In this document: one piece after another, positions 45,419 through 54,872 of the stretch
Layout of the letters: each line of letters starts with the position of its first letter
Numbering within the stretch: the first letter of the stretch is position 1
Assembly (NCBI GenBank): GCA_002503825.1
Contig: DASP01000014.1
Span: 186,001 to 250,000 of the forward strand
From: Methanoregulaceae archaeon UBA467
GTDB taxonomy: Archaea; Halobacteriota; Methanomicrobia; Methanomicrobiales; Methanospirillaceae
Direction: 5' to 3'
Length of the DNA: 64,000 nt
Program-made: the position numbers and the translations under genes
The notes under the pieces: generated by a model
Databases searched by the model: none
The model's input: the letters and a program-made list of their open reading frames with translations, nothing else
What the model was told of the DNA's origin: nothing

Positions 45419-45743
45419 CCGTAACCAGTTCGTTATCAGGTTAAAAGTGTCCGCTGCTCAACCCGGTGAAGACCCGGGTATTATCAACGGGATTTTTCAC
45501 CGATATTTCCCTTGTTTTCCAGCAGGTTACCGGCTCTGACAGGGAGCGTTCCGGCACATTCTTCATCTGCGTACATTTCAGCAATAATCCGTCCGGACCG
45601 GGCAGACCGGGTCCTGTCTGAAAGGCGTTCTCTATAAAAAATATCTGCTGACCGTAGTGCGTTTCAGGCTTTTTGTGCAGCGACCCCTGATACTGCAGGA
45701 TTTTTTTTCATGACTGCAGCTTCGATTCGGCAACATACAACAT
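45419..45743 (+). other. Intergenic region between convergent genes
   Basis: A 325-base gap between the DUF116 gene and the convergent prenyltransferase. It contains short T-runs (for example eight T near 45702-45709) but no clear hairpin and no supported ORF. Confidence 0.5.
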
Positions 45744-46583
45744 TCAGAGAAAAACTGCTGATATGGTAAATACAAGCAACGATGCAAACATACCGTATTT
45801 AAGAAGTGAGGTTGCGCCGGTCATCCGCAGACATTCAGGAGTGATGCACTTCAGCGGCCTGAGGGCGGCACAGAGGATAAGCAGGTCTACGAGTGCGATA
45901 CCGGAAAGGTACCACGGGCCCCACAGGTGTACGGGGATAATACTTGCAAAAATGGCGCCGATAGCAAATAAAAGTGAAACCCGCATAGTGTTTCTGATGC
46001 CATAGCGGATTGGAAACGTCACGGCGTCCGACGCTTTGTCCCCCTCGACATCTTCGGCATCCTTTAAGAGCTCCCGGGACATCATTGCGAGGAAGGTGAT
46101 CAGGGCAAGAGGGACGAGCCTGAGCAATCCGTCTGTCCCCGATAACGCCCCGCCAAAGAGAAATATCGACGCTGAAAGATACGATACTGCAATATTTCCC
46201 AGCATAAAGGTTTTTTTAAGATGGGAGGCGTACAGGACAAGGACTGCAGAGTTAAAAATTGCAATACCTGCGCAGAGCGGGTTGGTAAAAAACGATATGA
46301 AAACGCCCGCGATAAACAGAGCGGCGGCCATATGAAACGCCGTCTCTTTTTTAACTTCCCCTGACGGAATAGGACGACCGGGACGATTTATGGCATCTAT
46401 TTCACTATCGTAATAATCGTTGATTACATTTCCTCCCGCGGTCACAAGAAAGACTATGACAACGAGGAGGACGATGGCAGGAATAATCGCGCTCGTGGCG
46501 ATAAAATACCCGATAACGGCTGCCAGTCCGGCGACAATGGCATTCATCGGCCGCATTATTGAAAAATACCCCTGGCATCTCAT
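45744..46583 (-). CDS. UbiA-family prenyltransferase, probable digeranylgeranylglyceryl phosphate synthase
   Basis: A 279-residue membrane protein with about eight helices. The two Asp-rich motifs that bind the prenyl diphosphate are GNVINDYYDSEIDAINRPGR and DAEDVEGDKASDAVTFP. In archaea this type adds the second geranylgeranyl chain to make the ether-lipid core. A later start at ATG 46556 (MRPMNAIVAG) is possible. The gene stands alone, transcribed away from the tRNA-Arg region. Confidence 0.88.
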   Translation of the reverse strand: MRCQGYFSIMRPMNAIVAGLAAVIGYFIATSAIIPAIVLLVVIVFLVTAGGNVINDYYDSEIDAINRPGRPIPSGEVKKETAFHMAAALFIAGVFISFFTNPLCAGIAIFNSAVLVLYASHLKKTFMLGNIAVSYLSASIFLFGGALSGTDGLLRLVPLALITFLAMMSRELLKDAEDVEGDKASDAVTFPIRYGIRNTMRVSLLFAIGAIFASIIPVHLWGPWYLSGIALVDLLILCAALRPLKCITPECLRMTGATSLLKYGMFASLLVFTISAVFL

Positions 46584-46690
46584 TTACTGACCCTTTTTCT
46601 GCATGAAATGTTTAACCGTCCATGGTAATGAACGCATCCCGGCACAGCAACCCCTGGAAATTAATACGTGAAAACGATTTCGAAAAGAAA

Positions 46691-46765
46691 CGGGCGTGGA
46701 GGGATTTGAACCCCCGACCATTAGCTTAGGAGGCTAACGCCCTATCCTGACTAGGCCACACGCCC
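46691..46765 (-). tRNA. tRNA-Arg (anticodon CCT)
   Basis: Read on the minus strand, the acceptor arms GGGCGTG and CACGCCC pair perfectly, with discriminator G. The anticodon stem TTAGC/GCTAA encloses the loop CTCCTAA (anticodon CCT, codon AGG), and the T loop is TTCAAAT. No intron and no encoded CCA. It lies just before trm1 on the opposite strand. Confidence 0.95.
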
Positions 46766-46827
46766 CTGCCTATATGAATAGACAAAGAGAAGGTATAAGG
46801 TTAACGAACCTCCACATTTCAGGGAAT

Positions 46828-47973
46828 ATGGAATGTATCGAGGAGACAGAGGGAAAAACGCGGTTTTTTGTTCCGGTTCAGGACCCTGATACCGCGTTTC
46901 CGCCCGGAACTGCTGCAGTATTTTTCAACCGCAGAATGGAGCTGAACCGCGATATAACGGTGCTTCTTACCTCGGTCATTTCACCCGGAAATTACCTCGA
47001 CGCAATGGGCGCGACAGGGGTGAGGGGCTTAAGGATCGCGGGTGAATGCGGCATACCAGTCACAATCAACGATAAAAACCCGAGAGCCGCTGACCTTATC
47101 AGGCATAATGCCGCACTGGCCGGCCATCAGATCGAAGTGACCTGCGAGGATGTCAATGTCCTCTTAAGCGGGCGCAGGTTCGATGCCGTTGACCTCGACC
47201 CGTTCGGTACACCTGCCCCGTTCATCGACTCGGCGGTCAGGGGGACACACCGCTACCTCATGGTCACCGCCACTGATACCGCTCCCCTCTGTGGAGCGCA
47301 TAAAAAAGCAGGGATCCGGCGCTATTTCGCCGAAGCGATGAACAACGAGTACCACGCAGAAACTGGCCTCCGTATCCTGATGGCTTATATCGTCCGTGAG
47401 ACCGTAAAATATGACCGCGGTATCGAACCGCTCTTCTGCTTTGCACACGAGCACTTTGTCAGGCTTCATTTCAGGCTCACCTATGGTGCTCACAGGGCCG
47501 ATAATGCCCTGAAGCATATAGGGTATATCCTCCAGTGCCAGTCCTGTCCGCACAGGCATGAAGTGTATGGCATTCTTCCCTCATCCTCATCATGCCCTGA
47601 GTGCGGGAGACTCCTTACTCCTGTCGGGCCGCTGTGGCTTGGAAAAATCCAGGACGACCAGATCATTGACCTGATGCGTGCCGCCATGCCGCAGCATACG
47701 CTTGGAACTGCCCGGGATATCGAAAAGCTTCTCCTCCTCTGCAAAGAAGAACTTCCAGTCGCGGGTTTTTACGACTACCACCAGCTTGCAAAGATGCAGA
47801 AAACGTCCCCGCCGCCGATAGGCAGGCTGCTTGATTACCTGGCTGAAATGGGATTTGCTGCAGGCAGGTGTCATTATTGTGGCACAGGTATCAAAACAGA
47901 TGCACCGGTCCGGGACATCCTGGCTGCAATCCGGGACCTTCAGTCCGAATTGAAGATGACTGCAGGGTCCTGA
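46828..47973 (+). CDS. trm1: tRNA (guanine26-N2)-dimethyltransferase Trm1
   Basis: A 381-residue SAM-dependent enzyme that methylates G26 in tRNA. Motifs are RFFVPVQDPDTAFPPG, VFFNRRMELNRDITV, DAMGATGVRGLRIAGE and DLDPFGTPAPFIDSA. A zinc-ribbon-like set of cysteines (CQSCPH and CPECGRL) is in the C-terminal part, as in archaeal Trm1. ATG 46828 follows CAGGGA; an in-frame ATG at 46774 adds 18 residues without a ribosome-binding site. Confidence 0.93.
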   Translation: MECIEETEGKTRFFVPVQDPDTAFPPGTAAVFFNRRMELNRDITVLLTSVISPGNYLDAMGATGVRGLRIAGECGIPVTINDKNPRAADLIRHNAALAGHQIEVTCEDVNVLLSGRRFDAVDLDPFGTPAPFIDSAVRGTHRYLMVTATDTAPLCGAHKKAGIRRYFAEAMNNEYHAETGLRILMAYIVRETVKYDRGIEPLFCFAHEHFVRLHFRLTYGAHRADNALKHIGYILQCQSCPHRHEVYGILPSSSSCPECGRLLTPVGPLWLGKIQDDQIIDLMRAAMPQHTLGTARDIEKLLLLCKEELPVAGFYDYHQLAKMQKTSPPPIGRLLDYLAEMGFAAGRCHYCGTGIKTDAPVRDILAAIRDLQSELKMTAGS

Positions 47974-48413
47974 TACCATCCCTGCCGGATCGCCTGCAGA
48001 ACGGTCATTCCGCCGGCAATCACACCTTTTCAGGCCGGTTCAATAAAAAACAACCGCTCTGTGGATATCCTTCCCGCTCTCTCAATATTCCACTGCCGCA
48101 CTACCGGGGCTGATGCCCCGACGTATGAGTGCCCCCCCAAAAAAATGCGACAGGGACCGTGCTCAAAATATGGCTCTTCGCTATCTGGGGCAGATAAGTT
48201 TGATGACCCGCTCATTTTATGGGGCTGTTCACCTCCATATCCCCATATACGATGCACGCCACCGCCCACGAAGGACACCCCGGCGGCGGTTCAGTGACCG
48301 AATCTTTATGCAGATAGATATCTCCATTCAGTCTTCCCACACGACACCGCGGGGAGGCCCAGATATAAAGACCGGGGAAACCCTGCCCGGAGTCAATCCA
48401 AAACGCGGAGGGG
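47974..48413. other. Structured intergenic region between trm1 and the DRG GTPase gene
   Basis: This gap separates two convergent genes. It holds several GC-rich inverted repeats, such as CGGGGC at 48105-48110 and GCCCCG at 48115-48120 with a 4-base loop. A 118-residue open frame on the plus strand (48113-48469) is Arg/Gly/Pro-rich and looks spurious. The hairpin pair at its end is listed separately. Confidence 0.4.
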
Positions 48414-48464
48414 GACAGGGAGGGGGTGCGAGCCCCCTCCTGTCGGAGCAATTAATCCGACAGG
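48414..48464. promoter_or_regulatory. Two mutually exclusive hairpins (attenuator-like)
   Basis: The first hairpin pairs GACAGGGAGGGGG (48414-48426) with CCCCCTCCTGTC (48433-48444), with one bulge. The second pairs CCTGTCGGA (48439-48447) with TCCGACAGG (48456-48464), a perfect 9-base stem. Both use CCTGTC, so only one can form at a time. The spot lies between two convergent genes, so it might end transcripts from either side. No downstream gene on the plus strand is evident. Confidence 0.5.
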
Positions 48465-48516
48465 TTTGACAGATATGAGGATGTCAATAAAATCAAAAAG
48501 AAAAACGGTGATTCCG

Positions 48517-49629
48517 TCAGTGCTCGATAATGATCTGCAGGATATCCCCGTCATGGAGGTTATACGGAAGTCCGACCCGCTGACCCGGGTGCTTGACAAG
48601 GTCTCCCCAGACACGAGCATACCTGAACCTGTCGACGAAATCACGGTGAAGCTTCCTGCAGACGTCCTCGATAGAACTTCCGGTCCTGATAATCAGGGGT
48701 TCCTCGAGGTCGGCCTCTTCTCCCTGCGGGCGTAAATAGACCCGCATGAACCCGAGACGCTGGTATACCCGCTCTTTTAATTCTTCCATGTGGTAGCCGG
48801 TATGCGCAGATATCATGATAGGGGGCATTTCAAACCGTTCAGTGAGGTCGTTTTCGATCTCGTCCGCCTGCAAGGGATCAATGAGGTCGACCTTGTTTAC
48901 TGCGATGAATGCCGGGACATAGACACGGCTTCCCATCATCGCATCGATGAGGTCGTCCTGCGTGGCACCGCCGCGAATGAGGATATCGGCATTCATCATC
49001 TTTTGTTCGCTTAAAATTGCACGTATTTCATCGATATCCAGTTGAAGCGTCCCTACCTTATGGACCCTGACACCGCCATGCGAAGACTTCTTTATGGTGA
49101 TATCGGGTTTCGGCTGGTTAATGCGGATACCCGCATCATAGAGTTCCTTCATCAGCACGTCGACATGGCCCTGGTTAAAGACATCGACAAGGATGACGAT
49201 CATATCGGCACTCCGTACGACGCCGATAACTTCTTTGCCGCGCCCTTTTCCCATGGCAGCACCGGCAATAAGTCCCGGTATATCGAGGATCTGAATCTTC
49301 GCCCCCTTGTATTCGAGCGCGCCCGGGACCACGGTAAGCGTGGTAAATGCATAGGCTGCCACCTCGCTCTCGGTTCCGGTGAGTTTATTGAGAAGCGTAC
49401 TCTTACCGGTCGACGGGAACCCGACAAGGACAACGGTGGCATCCCCTGACTTTTTGACCGAGTAGCCTTCACCGCTGCCACCGGATTTCATGGCACGGTT
49501 CACGGCGTCATCGCGGAGTCTCGCAATTTTGGCCTTTATACGGCCTATATGTTTTGAGGTGGCCTTGTTGTAGGGCGTGCGCTGCAGCTCGTCCTCAAGT
49601 TCTTTTATCGTATCTTCAAGACCTGCCAT
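48517..49629 (-). CDS. DRG-type (developmentally regulated GTP-binding) translational GTPase
   Basis: A 370-residue Obg/DRG-family GTPase. G1 is GFPSTGKSTLLNKL, G3 is DIPGL, G4 is NKVD. A C-terminal TGS domain begins near FMRVYLRPQGEEAD and ends HDGDILQIIIEH. The N-terminal helical segment (KELEDELQRTPYNKATSKH) is typical of DRG. These GTPases associate with ribosomes in archaea and eukaryotes. The gene is convergent with trm1. Confidence 0.95.
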   Translation of the reverse strand: MAGLEDTIKELEDELQRTPYNKATSKHIGRIKAKIARLRDDAVNRAMKSGGSGEGYSVKKSGDATVVLVGFPSTGKSTLLNKLTGTESEVAAYAFTTLTVVPGALEYKGAKIQILDIPGLIAGAAMGKGRGKEVIGVVRSADMIVILVDVFNQGHVDVLMKELYDAGIRINQPKPDITIKKSSHGGVRVHKVGTLQLDIDEIRAILSEQKMMNADILIRGGATQDDLIDAMMGSRVYVPAFIAVNKVDLIDPLQADEIENDLTERFEMPPIMISAHTGYHMEELKERVYQRLGFMRVYLRPQGEEADLEEPLIIRTGSSIEDVCRKLHRDFVDRFRYARVWGDLVKHPGQRVGLPYNLHDGDILQIIIEH

Positions 49630-49794
49630 GTCCGTTCCTATATTATTGGCAGGAGTCCGGACATATAGTTGTGGGTTATGATACGCGTATTCCCGGATAT
49701 TACGCAGGAATACATTTCATGCCGGTGTAGTTCCGGGGGTGAATCCCATATCAACATGTTTAAGTAGAAAAAATGACCATTTTATTGAGCAGTT

Positions 49795-49869
49795 GCTGCT
49801 ATAGTGTAGTCCGGCCAATCATGAGGGACTCTCACTCCCTCGACTGGGGTTCGAATCCCCATAGCAGCA
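49795..49869 (+). tRNA. tRNA-Glu (anticodon CTC)
   Basis: Acceptor GCTGCTA pairs with TAGCAGC, followed by discriminator A. The anticodon stem AGGGA/TCCCT holds the loop CTCTCAC (anticodon CTC, codon GAG); the T loop is TTCGAAT. A TATA-like TTTAAGTAG lies about 35 bases upstream. No intron, no encoded CCA. Confidence 0.95.
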
Positions 49870-49958
49870 TTCTAACGCTATTTTAGGGTTATTTTACAGA
49901 ATAAACTTGTATTTTATCGTATTTTTTCTCCGTGCCGAAGAAGGGGTTCTCAACAAAC

Positions 49959-49990
49959 GGAATATTTAAGGTTTATCCTCCTGCATGTTT
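49959..49990 (+). promoter_or_regulatory. TATA promoter of the large sensor kinase gene
   Basis: GGAATATTTAAGG at about 49959-49971 fits an archaeal TATA element, roughly 55 bases before the start codon. A GGGCAGGT site lies directly before the ATG at 50025. Confidence 0.4.
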
Positions 49991-50024
49991 GTATAAGGGG
50001 GTATCTGGTTAATTCCGGGCAGGT

Positions 50025-53000
50025 ATGATCTCAATCCTGTACGTTGATGATGAAGAATCGTTCCTTCAGCTTACGAAACGTTCGCTTGAAAGGAACGGCG
50101 CTATCACCGTCGATACAGCAGAATCAGCGGAAATCGCGCTTCAGAAACTGAAATCAGGCAGGTATGATGCCGTCGTTTCCGATTACCAGATGCCAGGGAT
50201 GAACGGCATCGAATTCCTTACCGCTCTCCGGAAAGAATACCCCGCCCTGCCGTTTATTATTTTTACCGGGAAAGGACGGGAAGAGGTTGTTATTGAAGCC
50301 TTCGAGAAAGGTGCCAGTTTTTATCTCCAGAAAGGCGGCGAACCAAAATCGCAGTACGCTGAACTCGTTCACAAGATACAGACTGCAGTCAGTCACCGGC
50401 GGGCTGATGCCCGTGCCGCCACGCTGAACCGGCTGTATGCGGTACTCAGTGCGACTGACAAGGCAATCGTCCGTATTCATGACAAGACCGATCTGCTCGC
50501 TGAACTATGCCGTATGCTGGTAGAGAACGGGGGGTTCCTCATGGCGAGAGCAGCAATGGTCAACCCGGAAAAGAACAGCATCGAACGGGTGGCGGCATAT
50601 GGCCATACCGATGCGGACCTTGATACGGCAACCTCGACAATTGACGAGGCTGATGCAGGGGTCGGTCCGACCAGGACTGCGTTTCGTGAGGGTACCTACA
50701 ATATCTGCAACGATATCACGCATGACCCGCAGATGGAACCATGGCGGGAAGATGCCCTGAAACGTGGGTACGGGGCGATGGCCGCATTCCCCTTCGCGTC
50801 AGGCACGCCGGGTGCGGGAGTCATTACCCTGTATGCCTCGGAACCCGGGTTTTTCGATGATGATATCGTCAGGCTCCTCGATGAGATGTCGCAGAGTATC
50901 ACCTTCGCACTCAGGACAATGATTGAGGCCGAGACCCGGCAGGAGGCAGAGAGGGCACTCCGCGAGAATGAACACAAGTACCGCACACTTGTCGAGAATA
51001 TCCCGGAGAAGATCTTTGTCAAGGATACTACCCTCACCTATGTTTCATGCAACGAGCGCTACGCCAGCGATCTCGGCATTGTTGCCGAAACGATTGCAGG
51101 GAAGACGGATTTTGACTTTTATTCAAGGGATCTGGCGGAAAAATACAGGGCTGACGACCGGGCTGTCCTGGAGACAGGCGTTATCAGAGAGACTGAAGAG
51201 CGGTATCTCCCGGATGGAAAAGAGTTCTGGGTCTCAACGATAAAGACCCCGCTCCGTGATGCAGCAGGAAATATTACCGGCATCCTCGGCGTTTTTCATG
51301 ATATCACCGAACGGAAACTGATGGAAGAAGATTTGAGGGAGAGCGAGGCACGCGTCAGGTCGAAACTTGACAGCCTCCTCTCCCCGGAAGGCGATATCGG
51401 GACACTGGATCTTTCTGACATTATCGACGTGCAGGAACTCCAGGCACTCATGAATAATCTTACCCTTCTGACAGGCATGGCAACTGCAATTCTCGACATA
51501 AAAGGGAATGTGCTTGTCGCAACCGGCTGGCAGGAGATCTGCACCAGGTTCCACCGTGTCAACCCGGTTACTGCACAGTTCTGCACCGAGAGCGATCTCT
51601 ATCTTGCAAAAAACATGAAAAAAGGCGAATATGTTGCATATAAATGTAAAAATAATCTCTGGGACGTGGTGACACCGCTCTACATAGGCGAACGGCATGT
51701 CGGTAATATCTTTACAGGCCAGTTTTTCTATGACGATGAGATCGTTGATGAATCCGTTTTTATTGCACAGGCTGACCGGTATGGTTTTGACCGGGAAGAA
51801 TACTTATCATCATTCCGTAAAGTCCCGCGGTTCAGCAGGGAAAAGGTCACTATACTGATGGATTACCTGGTCAGGCTGACAGACATCATATCAAAGCTCA
51901 GTTACAGCAATCTCACGCTCGTCCGGACATTTTCCGAGCGCGATGCCCTTTTTACATCGCTGCGGAAAAGTGAAGAGCGACTGCATCTCACGATGGATGC
52001 GACCAATGACGGCATATGGGACTGGAATATCCCTGCCGGTACAGCGTTTTTCAGCTCCCGCTGGTATACCATGATCGGCTACGAACCCGGGGAATTGCCA
52101 GGTACTTATGCCACGTGGCGTTCGTTGCTCCACCCGGAGGATGCGGGTCCGGCAGAAGAGAAGATCCAGTCACACATCAGGCATAATGACGAGAGTTACA
52201 CTGTAGAATTCCGGATGCGGACAAAGCAGGGAGACTGGAAATGGATTCTGGCCCGCGGAAAAGTTGTCGAACGGGATGCCGGGGGCAGGCCGTTACGGAT
52301 GGTAGGGACGCATACCGATATCACCGAACGCAAACTGGTTCAGGAGGCATTGCAGGAAAGCGAGCGAAAGTACCGCAACCTCTACCAGTACGCGCAGGTG
52401 GGACTGTTTGAGACAAGCCTTAAAGACGGTGTTGTCGTTGCCTGCAATGAGCGCTATGCCACCCTTGCCGGTTATTCGTCAGTTGAGGATGCGATTGGAA
52501 AGGACATTGTCCACCTGTATGCGAATGCAGATGATCGCAAAGAAATAATCCGCATTCTCCACGAGCAGGGACATATCGATGATCATATCGTCCGATTTAA
52601 AAACCATCTGACAGAGCGTCCGTTCTGGGCTCAGTTTTCTGCACGGATCAACCGCGAAACGGATGTGGCGGAAGGCAGCATCATTGACATCACCGAAAGT
52701 AAACTGGCTGAAAATGCATTAAAGGAAAGCGAGAAGCGCCTTCGCCTTGCACTTTCGATAGCTCACATGGGTTACTGGCGATACGAGGTTACTACCGGTG
52801 TTTTGCGGTCTTACGAGGGCCATGGGGCACTTTTTGGCGTCTCAACAGAGGGGCACAAATGGACGCTTGCGGAAGTCCAGCCCCTTATCCACCCCGACGA
52901 TCGGGCTGAATCCGAAACTGCACTCCGCCGGACCGTGGCTGAAGGGGTACTATTCGACCGTACATACCGCACCGTCCTGCCAGACGGAGAGATACACTGG

Positions 53001-53888
53001 CTCCATTCCGTCGGTCAACTCTACCGCGACTCATCAGGAACGCCGGAGCACGTATTCGGGGTGACACAGGATATCACCGAACGCAAACAGGCTGAACTGG
53101 AACTCCTCGAAGCCCATCGTGATCTCGAAAAGAAAGTCATCGAACGCACCCGCGAACTCTCGGATGCAAATGAACGGCTCAAGGAGCTCGACCGGCTCAA
53201 GTCGATGTTTATCGCGTCCATGAGCCACGAGCTCCGGACCCCGCTCAACTCCATCATCGGTTTTACCGGAATAATTGTGAAAGGGATGACCGGGGAGATC
53301 AACCCTGAGCAGAAAAAGCAGCTCGGCATGGTGCAGGAGAGCGCCCGGCACCTGCTTGCACTCATCAACGATGTAATCGACATCTCGAAAATCGAGGCAG
53401 GTAAGATTGAAGCGGGTGTATCCACGTTTGATCTTGCCGATGTCCTGCGCGAGGTGAACAACACCTTTGGCATGGCGGCAGCAGATCAGGGGCTTGTACT
53501 GAATGTTGAAATTCCCGGACCTGTTCTTATTACCAGCGACGAACGCCGTATTAAGCAGATTATCTTAAACCTTGTCTCCAACGGGATCAAGTTTACCGAT
53601 GAGGGAAGGATTGACGTGACCGTGCAACAGAAAGGTGCGATGGTCGAAGTCACGGTCAGGGATACCGGTATCGGAATCAGTGAGGAGGACCTGGCACAGC
53701 TCTTCCGTCCCTTTGCGCGGGTACTCACAGAGGGACGCCTTACCGAGGGGACGGGGCTCGGGCTGTACCTGTCGAAGAAAATTGCCCGGTTCCTGGGCGG
53801 GGATATCACTGCAGAGAGCGAGCTTCACAAGGGGAGCGTCTTTATGTTTTCCTTCCCGGTAACATATGAAAAACAGGAGGACACATGA
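50025..53888 (+). CDS. Hybrid sensor histidine kinase: REC-GAF-PAS-PocR-PAS3-HisKA-HATPase
   Basis: A 1287-residue soluble kinase. An N-terminal receiver (Asp53 in VVSDYQMPG) comes first, then a GAF domain (about 140-300), PAS (about 320-440), a PocR-type ligand domain with conserved cysteines (about 465-640), three further PAS domains (about 650-1025), the phosphoacceptor motif MSHELRTPLNS (His1068) and an ATPase domain with NLVSNGIKFT and GTGLGLYLS. No membrane segment. The receiver-first order means it may be driven by another kinase. It overlaps a CheY-like gene as ATGA, its probable output. Confidence 0.93.
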   Translation: MISILYVDDEESFLQLTKRSLERNGAITVDTAESAEIALQKLKSGRYDAVVSDYQMPGMNGIEFLTALRKEYPALPFIIFTGKGREEVVIEAFEKGASFYLQKGGEPKSQYAELVHKIQTAVSHRRADARAATLNRLYAVLSATDKAIVRIHDKTDLLAELCRMLVENGGFLMARAAMVNPEKNSIERVAAYGHTDADLDTATSTIDEADAGVGPTRTAFREGTYNICNDITHDPQMEPWREDALKRGYGAMAAFPFASGTPGAGVITLYASEPGFFDDDIVRLLDEMSQSITFALRTMIEAETRQEAERALRENEHKYRTLVENIPEKIFVKDTTLTYVSCNERYASDLGIVAETIAGKTDFDFYSRDLAEKYRADDRAVLETGVIRETEERYLPDGKEFWVSTIKTPLRDAAGNITGILGVFHDITERKLMEEDLRESEARVRSKLDSLLSPEGDIGTLDLSDIIDVQELQALMNNLTLLTGMATAILDIKGNVLVATGWQEICTRFHRVNPVTAQFCTESDLYLAKNMKKGEYVAYKCKNNLWDVVTPLYIGERHVGNIFTGQFFYDDEIVDESVFIAQADRYGFDREEYLSSFRKVPRFSREKVTILMDYLVRLTDIISKLSYSNLTLVRTFSERDALFTSLRKSEERLHLTMDATNDGIWDWNIPAGTAFFSSRWYTMIGYEPGELPGTYATWRSLLHPEDAGPAEEKIQSHIRHNDESYTVEFRMRTKQGDWKWILARGKVVERDAGGRPLRMVGTHTDITERKLVQEALQESERKYRNLYQYAQVGLFETSLKDGVVVACNERYATLAGYSSVEDAIGKDIVHLYANADDRKEIIRILHEQGHIDDHIVRFKNHLTERPFWAQFSARINRETDVAEGSIIDITESKLAENALKESEKRLRLALSIAHMGYWRYEVTTGVLRSYEGHGALFGVSTEGHKWTLAEVQPLIHPDDRAESETALRRTVAEGVLFDRTYRTVLPDGEIHWLHSVGQLYRDSSGTPEHVFGVTQDITERKQAELELLEAHRDLEKKVIERTRELSDANERLKELDRLKSMFIASMSHELRTPLNSIIGFTGIIVKGMTGEINPEQKKQLGMVQESARHLLALINDVIDISKIEAGKIEAGVSTFDLADVLREVNNTFGMAAADQGLVLNVEIPGPVLITSDERRIKQIILNLVSNGIKFTDEGRIDVTVQQKGAMVEVTVRDTGIGISEEDLAQLFRPFARVLTEGRLTEGTGLGLYLSKKIARFLGGDITAESELHKGSVFMFSFPVTYEKQEDT

Positions 53889-54247
53889 CAAAAGTGCTGG
53901 TTATTGAAGACAACGAGATGAACCGTTATCTCATATCATTTATCCTGAAAGGAGAGGGATTTGAGGTGATCGAGGCAATCACCGGGGAGGTGGGAGTTGA
54001 AATGGCAATACGCGACAGGCCTGACCTGATCCTGATGGACATCCAGCTCCCGGGCATCGACGGACTGGAGGCGACGAAGAGGATCCGGGCGTCTCCTGCT
54101 GACGAAAAGGTCCCGATTATAGCCCTGACGTCCTATGCGATGTCTGGTGACCGGGAGAAGGCACTTGCCGCCGGGTGCACGGGATATATCGAGAAACCTA
54201 TCAACCCGGATACGATCATGGATGAAATCCGGAAATACCTGGGATAA
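53885..54247 (+). CDS. CheY-like single-domain response regulator
   Basis: A 120-residue stand-alone receiver: acidic pair in VIEDNEMNR, phospho-Asp in LILMDIQLPGIDGLE, Thr in ALTSYAM and Lys in YIEKPI. It matches the DivK/CheY style that receives phosphate from hybrid kinases. The start overlaps the stop of the large kinase, so the two are translationally coupled and almost certainly partners. Confidence 0.93.
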   Translation: MTKVLVIEDNEMNRYLISFILKGEGFEVIEAITGEVGVEMAIRDRPDLILMDIQLPGIDGLEATKRIRASPADEKVPIIALTSYAMSGDREKALAAGCTGYIEKPINPDTIMDEIRKYLG

Positions 54248-54426
54248 TCATACCGTTTCCTGGTGAAGGGCTATCCTGAACGACTGAGCTCAAACCCGGA
54301 ACCGGATATTCTCCGTGCAAAATCCGCTCAATATGCATAGAGGGGGAAACGCCGCCGCCGCATCATCATCAATCCTGTTTTAAATGCTCATCCCTGAAAC
54401 GAGAATTATGCGCATAATAACTTAAT

Positions 54427-54678
54427 TCAACCGTTTTCCAACCATTCCGGGTTTTGTTCAAGGAATTCTTTCTCTTTTTGCTCGATCTCACCGGAAGAAA
54501 ACCGGGCAGGAATACAGATACAGCGCTCCTCTGTAAATCTCCCTTCCCTGAAGCACCCGAACGAAGTATCCCTGGAGCAGGCTCCGTATTCACCCTTATC
54601 ATAATTATGAAATACGAGCTCACGGCCTTCCCGTTCAGCAATCTCTTTTGCTTCTTTCCATGAACTGGCAGCTGCCAT
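54427..54678 (-). CDS. Small cysteine-containing protein of unknown function
   Basis: An 83-residue ORF beginning MAAASSWKEAKEIAEREG, with cysteines in YGACSRDTSFGCF and ERCICIPARF and an acidic, helical C-terminus (EQKEKEFLEQNPEWLENG). The four cysteines could hold a metal or form disulfides. No family recognised. It is flanked by about 180-base gaps, and codon use resembles neighbouring genes. Confidence 0.6.
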   Translation of the reverse strand: MAAASSWKEAKEIAEREGRELVFHNYDKGEYGACSRDTSFGCFREGRFTEERCICIPARFSSGEIEQKEKEFLEQNPEWLENG

Positions 54679-54872
54679 AAAAAATCACCAGCAGTTTTTT
54701 TACCTTTTTAGGTATAAGCATCTTGCCCTGGCAGGAATTGTCCGGAAGTGATGGTAATTAAAATACGTTGAAGGAAAAGGATGCTGAATTTCCGTCTTTT
54801 CAGGATTGAGTGCCGGAAAATGTTGAAATAAACAATGGGATGCGTGCCTCACCGGGAATGTGGCTTTGCAGG

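Noticed and set aside
48113..48469. Plus-strand ORF of 118 residues
   Set aside because: Arg/Gly/Pro-rich translation of GC-rich hairpin DNA without start signals; covers the structured repeats better explained as RNA or terminator elements.
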